A stretch of 37,673 bases of DNA from positions 1-37,673 of the forward strand of contig NZ_RQPI01000025.1 of NCBI RefSeq assembly GCF_003854965.1. Direction: 5' to 3'. Positions 8,310-15,447 of the stretch are shown piece by piece. The stretch comes from Paenibacillus rhizophilus (lineage in GTDB: Bacteria; Bacillota; Bacilli; Paenibacillales; Paenibacillaceae). Position 1 is the first letter of the stretch; every line of letters starts with the position of its first letter. The position numbers and the translations under genes were made by a program. The notes beneath the pieces are model-generated. The model had not been told where the DNA came from, did no database searches, and saw nothing but the letters and a program-made list of their open reading frames with translations.

Positions 8310-9383
8310 ATGAAAGACCACCAATTGGAAAATATGAACGAACTGCTCAGGCTAGCCGCACCGGGCACATCGTTTAGGGATGGATTGGAAAATGTGCTGC
8401 GGGCCAAGACGGGCGCGCTGATTGTCGTAGGCTACAGTCCCGAGGTCATGGAGGTGGTGGAAGGAGGCTTTTCCATCAATTGCGATTTCTCGCCGAACTA
8501 TTTATACGAACTGGCCAAGATGGACGGCGCGATCATTTTAAGCGAAGATCTGAAACGTATTCTGTACGCCAACACCCAGTTGATTCCCGATTCATCGATT
8601 TCCTCGATCGAGACCGGAATCCGCCACCGGACAGCGGAAAGGGTTGCAAAACAGACCGGGAAGCTGGTCGTCTCCATCTCGCAGCGGCGCAATATCATCA
8701 CGCTCTATCAGGGCTCCATCCGCTATGCGCTCAAAGACATCGGCGTCATTCTGACGAAGGCCAATCAGGCAATTCAGACATTGGAGAAGTACAAGGCGGT
8801 GCTTAACCAATCGCTGACGAACCTGTCCGCCTCCGAATACGAGGGCATTGTAAGCGTGCCTGAAGTGGTCGGCGTTATCCAGCGCGTGGAAATGGTGCTC
8901 CGAATTAAGACGGAGATCAAACGCTACATCACAGAGCTGGGCAACGAAGGGCGACTGATCAGCATGCAGATGGAAGAACTGGTTGGGAATACCGAGGAAG
9001 AAGCCTGGCTTTTATACAGAGACTATGCAAGAGAAGAGGAAGAGGACAAAATCCGCGAAATCATTGCCGGCCTGAAGCGAGCGAGCGATGACGAACTGAT
9101 GGACGACAATCATATTGCCCGGCTGCTCGGTTTTTCCGTCACTGCGGTGACTTCTGAAGAGTCTGTCACACCTCGCGGCTACCGGCTGCTTAACAAAATT
9201 CCGCGGCTGCCCAATGTCATCATCCATAATTTGGTGGAACGTTTTGAAATGCTTCCCAATCTGATGACAGCGAGCATAGCGGACCTGGATGAGGTTGATG
9301 GAATCGGGGAAGCGCGGGCCCGGGGAATCCAGGACGGATTAAAACGGCTGCAAAAGCAAGTTCTTATTGACAGACAAATGTAA
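8310..9383 (+). CDS. disA: Diadenylate cyclase DisA, DNA integrity scanning protein
   Basis: A 357-residue enzyme that makes c-di-AMP from two ATP and scans DNA for branched lesions, pausing synthesis when it finds them. The DAC domain carries both signature motifs, DGA (72-74) and RHR (105-107, in GIRHRTAER). A helical linker follows, then C-terminal helix-hairpin-helix DNA-binding motifs (about 315-350, with DLDEVDGIGEARARGI). The neighbour radA is a known functional partner: in Bacillus RadA lowers DisA activity. All key residues are intact. Confidence 0.98.
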   Translation: MKDHQLENMNELLRLAAPGTSFRDGLENVLRAKTGALIVVGYSPEVMEVVEGGFSINCDFSPNYLYELAKMDGAIILSEDLKRILYANTQLIPDSSISSIETGIRHRTAERVAKQTGKLVVSISQRRNIITLYQGSIRYALKDIGVILTKANQAIQTLEKYKAVLNQSLTNLSASEYEGIVSVPEVVGVIQRVEMVLRIKTEIKRYITELGNEGRLISMQMEELVGNTEEEAWLLYRDYAREEEEDKIREIIAGLKRASDDELMDDNHIARLLGFSVTAVTSEESVTPRGYRLLNKIPRLPNVIIHNLVERFEMLPNLMTASIADLDEVDGIGEARARGIQDGLKRLQKQVLIDRQM

Positions 9384-9448
9384 ATATCATACAATCACGT
9401 ATTGTTGGAGACATTGAAGACTTGATCGAATAATATAGAGGTGACGAA

Positions 9449-10189
9449 ATGATACAAAAATCGATTCCGAGTCTATTTACGTTGGGCAATTTGCTGCTCG
9501 GAATGTTCGGCATCATGATGGCGCTCGACGGTAAAATCGGCATGGCGGCGATTATGGTTATCATCGCAATGCTTGCCGACGGACTGGACGGACGCGTAGC
9601 CCGTGCCCTTGGCGCGGAGAGCGAATTCGGCAAAGAGCTGGACTCGCTGTCGGATGTCGTTTCCTTTGGCGTCGCACCCGCTCTCATCATGTACGTGACT
9701 AGCCTGCACGATTTGAATAATGCACTGGCCTGGTCGGTTACCGCCATTTTCCCGATGTTCGGCGCGCTTCGCTTGGCCCGTTTCAACGTTCGTCCGGGCA
9801 TTCCCGGTTACTTCGTAGGTCTGCCCATTCCGGCAGCCGGCGGTGTACTGGCTACGCTGTCCCTGTTCCATAAGGATGTATCTGCTCCTTTCATGATTGT
9901 CGCTACGCTGCTGCTGTCGTACCTGATGGTCAGCACAGTGAAGTATCCGAATTTCAAAAAGATCGGCTTGCCGAAAAAAGCGGTCATCGGAGCGCCGGTC
10001 GTAATTGTGATCGCCGTCGCGGTTGCCGTTGTTTTTCCCGAGCAGATTTCCAAAATGATTTTTGTCCTGCTGGCCCTGTACGCCCTGTACGGCTTAAAGC
10101 AGAACTTTGATAGACTGGCAGCCAGACGCCGTCGCCGCAACAGAAGACATCGTTCGGACGAAGAGGCGTATCATTCCAAGAACGGATAA
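9449..10189 (+). CDS. pssA: CDP-diacylglycerol-serine O-phosphatidyltransferase
   Basis: A 246-residue integral membrane enzyme that joins CDP-diacylglycerol and L-serine to form phosphatidylserine, the precursor of phosphatidylethanolamine. The CDP-alcohol phosphotransferase motif is complete: D47-G48, A51-R52, G61, D65 and D69, with D44 just before. Several hydrophobic membrane segments follow, and a very basic tail (about 226-240, RLAARRRRRNRRHR) probably faces the cytoplasm. It is longer than the B. subtilis enzyme by the C-terminal segments. Start ATG follows GAGGTGA. It sits 65 bases after disA and ends in a strong terminator. The symbol rests on the motif and overall similarity; another CDP-alcohol transferase is less likely. 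Confidence 0.9.
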   Translation: MIQKSIPSLFTLGNLLLGMFGIMMALDGKIGMAAIMVIIAMLADGLDGRVARALGAESEFGKELDSLSDVVSFGVAPALIMYVTSLHDLNNALAWSVTAIFPMFGALRLARFNVRPGIPGYFVGLPIPAAGGVLATLSLFHKDVSAPFMIVATLLLSYLMVSTVKYPNFKKIGLPKKAVIGAPVVIVIAVAVAVVFPEQISKMIFVLLALYALYGLKQNFDRLAARRRRRNRRHRSDEEAYHSKNG

Positions 10190-10206
10190 GATGCCGAATT
10201 TTAATA

Positions 10207-10258
10207 AAGAGCCGGTTCCACGCTTTAATGCTGTGGTAACCGGCTCTTGTTTTATTTT
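10207..10258. terminator. Terminator between convergent genes (probably bidirectional)
   Basis: AAGAGCCGGTT pairs with AACCGGCTCTT, with CCAC/GTGG extending the stem, then TGTTTTATTTTT on the + strand. On the - strand the stem is followed by TTATTAAAATT, so it may also stop the convergent gene that ends at 10302. Confidence 0.88.
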
Positions 10259-10301
10259 TACGGCGGGTTGTAAACGGAATAATGACGGCATCATCCGGCC
10301 T

Positions 10302-10697
10302 TTACGACAAGTTGAACAGTCCGAGTGTAGCGCATTTCTGCGATTCCTTCACGACGACCTCGTCCATATTGATTCCAAGCAAATTGCACATCGCCGACAT
10401 GTAGAACAGCTCCCGGCCAAGCTCGGAACCGATAACCTCGCGGCAGTTCTCGCACAGTTCTCCCTGAACGTGGGTTCCCGCCTTTTCCTTGGCTTTCTCC
10501 AGACTTACGCCGGATTCGAATACCTGCTTGGTGGCATGAAGCTCGATACAGCCGCATTCCGTGATCGCTTTGACGACGGCGCGGTTGACCGAGGCGCTGC
10601 TTTGATCGTTCTTGGACAGCACGTCCAGCAGACTGCGATGTCTGAGCAGCAGCTCGGAAACTTGGTCCTGAAAAGCCTGCAAACTTGGTGCGCTCAT
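10302..10697 (-). CDS. Conserved small protein, MazG-like helical C-terminus, function unknown
   Basis: A 131-residue soluble protein, the only minus-strand gene here. I recognise it as a type of protein found beside these genes in Paenibacillus but not its function. The N-terminal half is helical (LQAFQDQVSELLLRHRSLLD), the middle carries C-x-C residues (ECGCIELHATKQ) and a CENC pair (GELCENCREV), and the C-terminal ELGRELFYMSAMCNLLGI resembles the second helix pair of MazG-like NTP pyrophosphohydrolases, without a clear full set of metal-binding acidic residues. The start MSAPSLQ was chosen because GGGGGG (10710-10705) lies 7 bases upstream; an ATG two codons earlier is too close. A good promoter lies at 10815-10787. 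The gene separates disA-pssA from yacL. Confidence 0.8.
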   Translation of the reverse strand: MSAPSLQAFQDQVSELLLRHRSLLDVLSKNDQSSASVNRAVVKAITECGCIELHATKQVFESGVSLEKAKEKAGTHVQGELCENCREVIGSELGRELFYMSAMCNLLGINMDEVVVKESQKCATLGLFNLS

Positions 10698-10703
10698 ATC
10701 CAT

Positions 10704-10735
10704 TCCCCCCGTTTCGTGAAGTATAAGCGTGAAAC
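10704..10735 (-). other. Hairpin next to the ribosome binding site
   Basis: On the - strand CCGTTTC and GAAACGG form a 7-base-pair stem directly before, and touching, the GGGGGG ribosome binding site of the gene starting at 10697. It could limit ribosome access. Seen in sequence; the role is inference. Confidence 0.35.
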
Positions 10736-10786
10736 GGATGCCGCCCCTGAAAAGACGGCGAAGCCGTTTCTTCTTGAATGAGTTCA

Positions 10787-10815
10787 TTATATGCTACGTA
10801 AAAGCTCCTTTTCAA
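10787..10815 (-). promoter_or_regulatory. SigA-type promoter of the minus-strand gene
   Basis: Read on the - strand: TTGAAA (10815-10810), a 17-base spacer and a perfect TATAAT (10792-10787). The expected start is near 10780, giving a leader of about 80 nt. Confidence 0.82.
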
Positions 10816-10904
10816 CCAGGTAAAAAGCTGCAAGTTGCGACAAACCGGCACTTTGTCTTTCCTCGCTAAAAAAATGGGCCTCCCACGATTACCGTCCTGA
10901 AAAT

Positions 10905-10930
10905 TGGAACATACTGGGGGATAGGGCGTG
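10905..10930 (+). promoter_or_regulatory. Possible ECF sigma factor promoter before yacL
   Basis: TGGAAC (10905-10910), a 16-base spacer and CGTG (10927-10930) resemble the TGAAAC-N16-CGTC pattern of SigM/SigW-type ECF promoters. The deviation at one base in each box makes this a candidate only. The RBS AAAGGAGGTG follows at 10935-10944. Confidence 0.4.
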
Positions 10931-10953
10931 AGATTAAAGGAGGTGCGTAAACC

Positions 10954-12042
10954 ATGTGGAAAAAATGGATTTTATTATTTGCCGCATTATGCGGAGGCTG
11001 GGCCGGCTATTCGCTGTATCATGCTGCAGAGCGGGATTTTCCGGAAGGCATGACCCGGCTGGGAGCCAGCCTGCCGATTGAAGGAAGTCTTATGTTTGCG
11101 GTGCTGGGTGCCATTATCTTTTTGTTTGCGGTGGCGTTATGCGCAGATTGGGCGGAAGCAAGACTGCGGGAGGCGGCGCAGTACTGCTCGCGGGTGCCGA
11201 TGGATGAATTGGCTGCCGGGACGACGGGGCTGCTCGGAGGATTGCTGCTGTCGCTGCTGCTCTATCCTTGCATGACGTGGCTTGGAAAGGCGGGCGAGCT
11301 TCTTCAGGTGCCGGTTACGGCGGGCCTGGGTTATCTTGGACTGCGGATCGGCCTGGAAAAAAAGGTAGAGCTGGGCGCGCTGTGGGCAACGGGCCGGTTC
11401 GGCCAGGCAGAGGAGCCGGAAGGCCCGGGGCCAGAGGAGCACAAAATTCTTGATACGAGCGTCATTATCGACGGCCGGATCGCGGATATCTGCAAGACGG
11501 GTTTTATCGAGGGGACGATTGTCATCCCTGAATTCGTACTGGAGGAGCTGCAGCATATAGCGGACTCATCCGACTTGCTTAAGCGCAACCGTGGCCGCCG
11601 AGGTCTGGATATCCTCAATAAAATTCAAAAAGAGCTGGATGTTAAGGTGCTGATCTACGAAGGGGATTTCGAGGAAATCTCGGAGGTGGACAGCAAGCTG
11701 GTGAAGCTGGCAAAGGTACTGCATGGCAAAGTCGTGACCAACGACTTCAATTTGAACAAAGTATGCGAGCTGCAGGGCGTCTCCGTGCTGAACATCAATG
11801 ATTTGGCCAACGCGGTGAAGCCGGTTGTGCTGCCGGGCGAGGAAATTATCGTCCAGGTAATCAAGGACGGCAAGGAGCATGGTCAGGGCGTCGCTTATCT
11901 GGATGACGGAACCATGATCGTAGTGGAGGGCGGCCGCGAATTCATCGGCAGTACGATGGAGGTGCTCGTGACCAGCGTGCTGCAGACATCGGCGGGACGG
12001 ATGATTTTTGCCAAGCCGAAGCTTCTGGAAAAAGCGCAGTAG
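10954..12042 (+). CDS. yacL: PIN and TRAM domain membrane protein YacL
   Basis: A 362-residue protein with three or four N-terminal membrane segments (about 4-20, 44-68, 87-105 and 118-130), then a PIN nuclease-like domain starting at LDTSVIIDGR (Asp167) and a C-terminal TRAM domain (about 290-350). PIN acidic residues D167, E198 region and D250s region are present, so RNase activity is plausible, but the substrate is not known to me. It occupies the conserved position upstream of ispD. Start ATG follows a strong AAAGGAGGTG. Confidence 0.93.
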   Translation: MWKKWILLFAALCGGWAGYSLYHAAERDFPEGMTRLGASLPIEGSLMFAVLGAIIFLFAVALCADWAEARLREAAQYCSRVPMDELAAGTTGLLGGLLLSLLLYPCMTWLGKAGELLQVPVTAGLGYLGLRIGLEKKVELGALWATGRFGQAEEPEGPGPEEHKILDTSVIIDGRIADICKTGFIEGTIVIPEFVLEELQHIADSSDLLKRNRGRRGLDILNKIQKELDVKVLIYEGDFEEISEVDSKLVKLAKVLHGKVVTNDFNLNKVCELQGVSVLNINDLANAVKPVVLPGEEIIVQVIKDGKEHGQGVAYLDDGTMIVVEGGREFIGSTMEVLVTSVLQTSAGRMIFAKPKLLEKAQ

Positions 12043-12112
12043 CGCCGGGGCGTTTGAACGGTGAACCGTTTGAACGCCTTGTTTCTGTTCTCTTGGGGAA
12101 GCGCAGACAGGC

Positions 12113-12141
12113 TTGGAAATGCCCGCCAAACGCGTTATGAT
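12113..12141 (+). promoter_or_regulatory. SigA-type promoter of ispD-ispF
   Basis: TTGGAA (12113-12118), a 17-base spacer and TATGAT (12136-12141), about 50 bases before the ispD start. This gives the isoprenoid genes a promoter independent of yacL. Confidence 0.72.
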
Positions 12142-12189
12142 GAGGATATACGTGAAATAACCCCACAAAGTGGACAGGAGCATACTAGA

Positions 12190-13368
12190 ATGGCAAACAG
12201 TGTCGGCGTCGTCGTCGTGGCGGCAGGCAGAGGAACGCGCATGGGAACGGAAGAGAGCAAGCAGTATTTGCTGCTTCAGAGCAAACCGATTGTTGTGCAT
12301 ACGCTGGAAGTATTCCAGCGGCATGCGCTGATCTCCGAGATTGTGCTCGTTACCGGAGCTGGGGATCTGGACCGCTGCCGGAAATGGACCGAAGAATATG
12401 GGCTGAGCAAGGTAAAAGCCATCGTAGCCGGAGGCGCCGAGCGGCAGCACTCCGTATACCGCGGACTGGGGCAACTGAGTACGGAATGGGTAATGGTCCA
12501 TGACGGAGTCAGGCCTTTTGTGCGTCCGGCGGACATTGAGTCTTGTTACGAAGAAGCGAGACGGACGGGAGCGTCCGTCCTAGCCGTTCCAGTGAAGGAT
12601 ACAATCAAGCAGGTGGACAATCGGGGCGGAGTGCTCTCGACGCCGGACCGGCGCAGTCTGTGGGCGATTCAGACCCCGCAGACTTTTCGTCTGTCAGAGC
12701 TAAGGGCAGCTTATGAAGCTGCGGACAGGGAAGGATTTGTAGGCACCGACGATTCCAGTCTCGCGGAGCGCGCAGGAATACCGGTAGCGGTAGTGGAAGG
12801 AAGCTACGGCAACATTAAGATTACAACGCCCGATGATTTGGAATATGCGGAATTTACAGTAACGCTCAAGGAGAGAGGGACAAGCATGATCGCTGTAGGA
12901 CAAGGGTTTGACGTGCATCAGCTGGTCGAAGGACGACCATGCATCATCGGAGGCGTAACCATTCCGTACGAAAAGGGGCTGCTGGGACATTCGGACGCCG
13001 ATGTGCTGCTGCACGCGATCAGCGACGCCATTCTCGGCGCGCTGGGGCTAGGCGATATTGGCCGGCATTTCCCCGACACGGACCCCGCTTTCAAGAATGC
13101 GGACAGCCTGAAGCTGCTGGAGCATGTCTGGGGGCTGGCCAAGGAACACGGCTACCGGCTGGGAAATGTCGATTCTACCATTATCGCCCAGAAACCGAAG
13201 ATGGCGCCCTATATTCCGCAAATGGCGGAGATTATCGCACGGGCGCTGGAGGCGCAGCCATCGCAGGTCAACGTGAAGGCGACCACCACGGAGCAGCTTG
13301 GCTTCACCGGAAGAGGCGAGGGCATCGCTGCCCAATCTATTGTCTGCCTGCTCCAAAATATGCTATGA
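12190..13368 (+). CDS. ispDF: IspD-IspF in one reading frame: MEP cytidylyltransferase / MEcPP synthase
   Basis: A 392-codon frame holding two enzymes of the MEP isoprenoid pathway. Residues 1-232 are IspD (2-C-methyl-D-erythritol 4-phosphate cytidylyltransferase), with the nucleotide-binding VVVAAGRGTRMG (7-19) and Lys25. From Met233 the chain is IspF (2,4-cyclodiphosphate synthase), with zinc ligands D9, H11 and H43 in IspF numbering (GQGFDVHQ, GHSDADVLLHAI). There is no stop codon between them: IspD runs through LKERGTS into the IspF start. ATG 12190 follows AGGAG; a GTG at 12061 would add an unlike-IspD extension and was rejected. Both catalytic sets are intact. Either a bifunctional protein is made, or separate IspF is also made from the internal start, or a sequence error removed a stop. 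Confidence 0.88.
   Translation: MANSVGVVVVAAGRGTRMGTEESKQYLLLQSKPIVVHTLEVFQRHALISEIVLVTGAGDLDRCRKWTEEYGLSKVKAIVAGGAERQHSVYRGLGQLSTEWVMVHDGVRPFVRPADIESCYEEARRTGASVLAVPVKDTIKQVDNRGGVLSTPDRRSLWAIQTPQTFRLSELRAAYEAADREGFVGTDDSSLAERAGIPVAVVEGSYGNIKITTPDDLEYAEFTVTLKERGTSMIAVGQGFDVHQLVEGRPCIIGGVTIPYEKGLLGHSDADVLLHAISDAILGALGLGDIGRHFPDTDPAFKNADSLKLLEHVWGLAKEHGYRLGNVDSTIIAQKPKMAPYIPQMAEIIARALEAQPSQVNVKATTTEQLGFTGRGEGIAAQSIVCLLQNML
12868..12888 (+). promoter_or_regulatory. ispF: Internal ribosome binding site and ATG for ispF
   Basis: AAGGAGAG (12868-12875) lies 10 bases before ATG 12886, where IspF proteins normally begin (MIAVGQGFDVHQ). IspF from this start would be 160 residues, the usual length (12886-13368). 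This suggests independent initiation of ispF inside the fused frame. Confidence 0.65.
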
Positions 13369-13369
13369 T
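13340..13369 (+). promoter_or_regulatory. SigA-type promoter of gltX
   Basis: TTGTCT (13340-13345), an 18-base spacer and TATGAT (13364-13369), with an extended -10 TGC just before. It overlaps the 3' end of ispF. Just downstream, ATGATCA occurs twice (around 13366-13381) as a direct repeat of unknown meaning. Confidence 0.68.
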
Positions 13370-13424
13370 CATGAGATGATCAGGATTGAGAAATCAATCA
13401 AATGAAAGAGCGGAGGAACTAAAA

Positions 13425-14888
13425 ATGGGAGACCAAGTCCGGGTGCGCTACGCGCCTAGCCCTACAGGACATTTACATATCGGCAATGCCAGAACGGCCT
13501 TATTTAATTATTTGTACGCCCGTAACCAAGGCGGCAAGTTCATTATCCGGATCGAGGATACGGATGTGAAACGCAATATCGCCGGCGGCGAAGAAAGCCA
13601 GCTGAAATATTTGAAATGGCTGGGTATCGATTGGGACGAAAGCATAGATGTCGGCGGCGAATACGGCCCGTACCGCCAGACGGAACGGCTGGATCTGTAT
13701 CGCGTGTATTGGCAGGATTTGATCGACCGCGGTCTGGCTTACCGCTGCTACTGTACCGAAGAAGAACTGGAAGCGGAGCGTGAAGAGCAGCTTGCCCGGG
13801 GAGAGACACCCCGTTATTCCGGGAAGCATCGCGATCTGACCGATGAGCAGCGCGCCGCCTTTGAATTGGAAGGCCGAATCGCCAGCATCCGCTTCCGGGT
13901 TCCGGAAGACCGCATCTATTCCTTTGATGATATCGTCAAGGGTCCAATCTCCTTCCAGACAACGGAAATGGGCGATTTTGTCATTGTCAAGAAGGACGGC
14001 ATTCCTACCTATAATTTTGCGGTAGCCGTCGACGACCATCTGATGAACATCACCCATGTGCTGCGCGGCGAAGACCATATCTCCAACACGCCCCGTCAGC
14101 TTATGATTTATGAAGCCCTCGGCTGGGAAGCGCCGCTGTTCGGCCATATGACCCTGATCGTCGGCGATGACCACAAGAAGCTCAGCAAGCGCAACGAATC
14201 CATCATCCAGTTCATTTCGCAGTACGAGGATCTGGGCTATTTGCCGGAAGCGCTGTTCAACTTTATTGCGCTCCTCGGCTGGTCGCCGGAAGGGGAGGAA
14301 GAGATTTTCAGCAGGGAAGAGCTGATCTCCATCTTTAACGCCGACCGGCTGTCCAAGAGCCCAGCCGTGTTCGATACGAACAAGCTGGCGCATTTGAACA
14401 ACCATTACATCAAGCAGTCCGATCCAATCCGCATCGCAGATTTGGCCATTCCCCATTTGCAGAAGGCCGGAAGACTGCCGGCGGAGCTGGACGAAGAACA
14501 ACGCGCTTGGGCGGAACGCCTCGTCGCGCTTTACCAGGAACAGATGGTGGCTGCCTCGGATATTGTGAACCTTTCGGAAATCTTTTTCCGCACTCATCTT
14601 GAGCTGGAAACGGAAGCGGCACAGATTTTGTCGGAGAATCAGGTCCCTGAGGTGCTCTCAGCCTTTCTGGCGAAGGTTGAAGCAAGCGTGGAGTTTACCC
14701 CGGCCGCGATTGGGGCATTAATTAAGGAAGTACAGAAGGAGACTGGACACAAGGGCAAGGCGCTGTTCATGCCGATTCGTGTCGCAGTAACCGGACAGAC
14801 GCACGGGCGAGACCTCAATGCGACTATTGTTCTGATGGGACGCAGCCGGGTCATTGACCGCCTCAAAGCGCAGATTAAAGGAGCCTAA
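13425..14888 (+). CDS. gltX: Glutamyl-tRNA synthetase
   Basis: A 487-residue class I aminoacyl-tRNA synthetase charging tRNA-Glu; in Bacillota this enzyme normally also charges tRNA-Gln with Glu for later amidation. The HIGH-type motif is HIGN (18-21, in PSPTGHLHIGN) and the KMSKS-type motif is KLSKR (252-256). A C-terminal helical anticodon-binding domain completes the usual length. ATG 13425 is 8 bases from GGAGG (13412-13416); an upstream in-frame TTG at 13386 has no RBS. It has its own promoter, and the downstream cys genes have another. Confidence 0.97.
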   Translation: MGDQVRVRYAPSPTGHLHIGNARTALFNYLYARNQGGKFIIRIEDTDVKRNIAGGEESQLKYLKWLGIDWDESIDVGGEYGPYRQTERLDLYRVYWQDLIDRGLAYRCYCTEEELEAEREEQLARGETPRYSGKHRDLTDEQRAAFELEGRIASIRFRVPEDRIYSFDDIVKGPISFQTTEMGDFVIVKKDGIPTYNFAVAVDDHLMNITHVLRGEDHISNTPRQLMIYEALGWEAPLFGHMTLIVGDDHKKLSKRNESIIQFISQYEDLGYLPEALFNFIALLGWSPEGEEEIFSREELISIFNADRLSKSPAVFDTNKLAHLNNHYIKQSDPIRIADLAIPHLQKAGRLPAELDEEQRAWAERLVALYQEQMVAASDIVNLSEIFFRTHLELETEAAQILSENQVPEVLSAFLAKVEASVEFTPAAIGALIKEVQKETGHKGKALFMPIRVAVTGQTHGRDLNATIVLMGRSRVIDRLKAQIKGA

Positions 14889-14912
14889 AGGCCCGGTAAT
14901 AGGCATATCCCC

Positions 14913-14941
14913 TTGTCAGTCCCGGTTCTTTTCGCTAAGAT
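14913..14941 (+). promoter_or_regulatory. SigA-type promoter of the T-box leader
   Basis: TTGTCA (14913-14918), a 17-base spacer and TAAGAT (14936-14941), placed directly between gltX and the T-box leader. Confidence 0.72.
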
Positions 14942-14947
14942 AGAAGA

Positions 14948-15253
14948 ATATCGAAAAAGCTGCGATCAGGAGAAGTACGCGCATAACAGCCATTTGCAGA
15001 GAGAATAACCGCGAAAAGGGTCACCTTTTCAGGCTGGGAGTTATTCATGGCACGCCGTGGAAGATGCGCCTGTGAGCTGTGCGGTTGAGCGGTTGCTTGA
15101 TAAGCGCCGTTAGGCCGCACCGGTAACATCGCCGTTACGGATGCCAAGAGGGACGATGAGCCTGCCGCTTTTCAAGCGGGGAAGGTCATTGTCCAAGCAG
15201 AGTGGAACCGCGCTTAGACGTCTCTGCAGCTTTATGCTGCAGGGGCGTTTTTT
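14948..15253 (+). promoter_or_regulatory. T-box leader, probably tRNA-Cys responsive
   Basis: The T-box core AGAGTGGAACCGCG (15199-15212) is followed directly by a terminator, the normal layout of a T-box riboregulator. The antiterminator bulge reads TGGA (15203-15206); its last base must pair with the tRNA discriminator, and A fits the U73 of tRNA-Cys. AGTA before CGCGCAT (near 14979) and ATGCGC (15064-15069) mark the specifier stem, and a TGC triplet at 15080-15082 is the likely Cys specifier. Uncharged tRNA-Cys would favour antitermination and expression of cysE-cysS. The core is certain; the specifier assignment is inferred from position and the downstream genes. Confidence 0.9.
15219..15253 (+). 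terminator. T-box-controlled terminator
   Basis: A stem of CGTCTCTGCAGC (15219-15230) with GCTGCAGGGGCG (15236-15247), using G-U pairs, a five-base loop and a T6 run. Its 5' side overlaps the region needed for the antiterminator. Confidence 0.88.
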
Positions 15254-15447
15254 GTTGAAATATAAGAAGTAAGAAGCGATAAGCCATTCGCTTATATTTC
15301 ATCTTATATTTTTACGGGAAGCCGGTGCCGGTCCTATAAGTCCGGTGCAGCGTTTCTTCTGAAAATAGAGAGAATACAGAAAAGGCGGATTATCTTCTTC
15401 GTACTGCCTGACAACAGGAGGCGAGGAAGCATGGAGGGGGAACCGCG
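15254..15447 (+). other. Region between T-box terminator and cysE with inverted repeats
   Basis: GAAATATAAG (15257-15266) and CTTATATTTC (15291-15300) form a 10-base inverted repeat, and a nested AAGCGA/TCGCTT pair (15274-15279 and 15288-15293) competes for part of it. A further CTTATATTTTT copy follows at 15303. No open frame or clear promoter is seen. The RBS of cysE, GGAGGGGG, is at its end. Confidence 0.5.

Noticed and set aside
10291..10851. A longer alternative - strand frame of 186 codons over the small unknown gene.
   Set aside because: The frame at 10302-10697 has the RBS, promoter placement and a recognisable protein pattern; the other reads as arginine/serine-rich noise.
12061..12189. 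GTG 12061 as a start giving IspD a 43-residue extension.
   Set aside because: A promoter lies within it, an RBS precedes ATG 12190, and the extension does not look like IspD.
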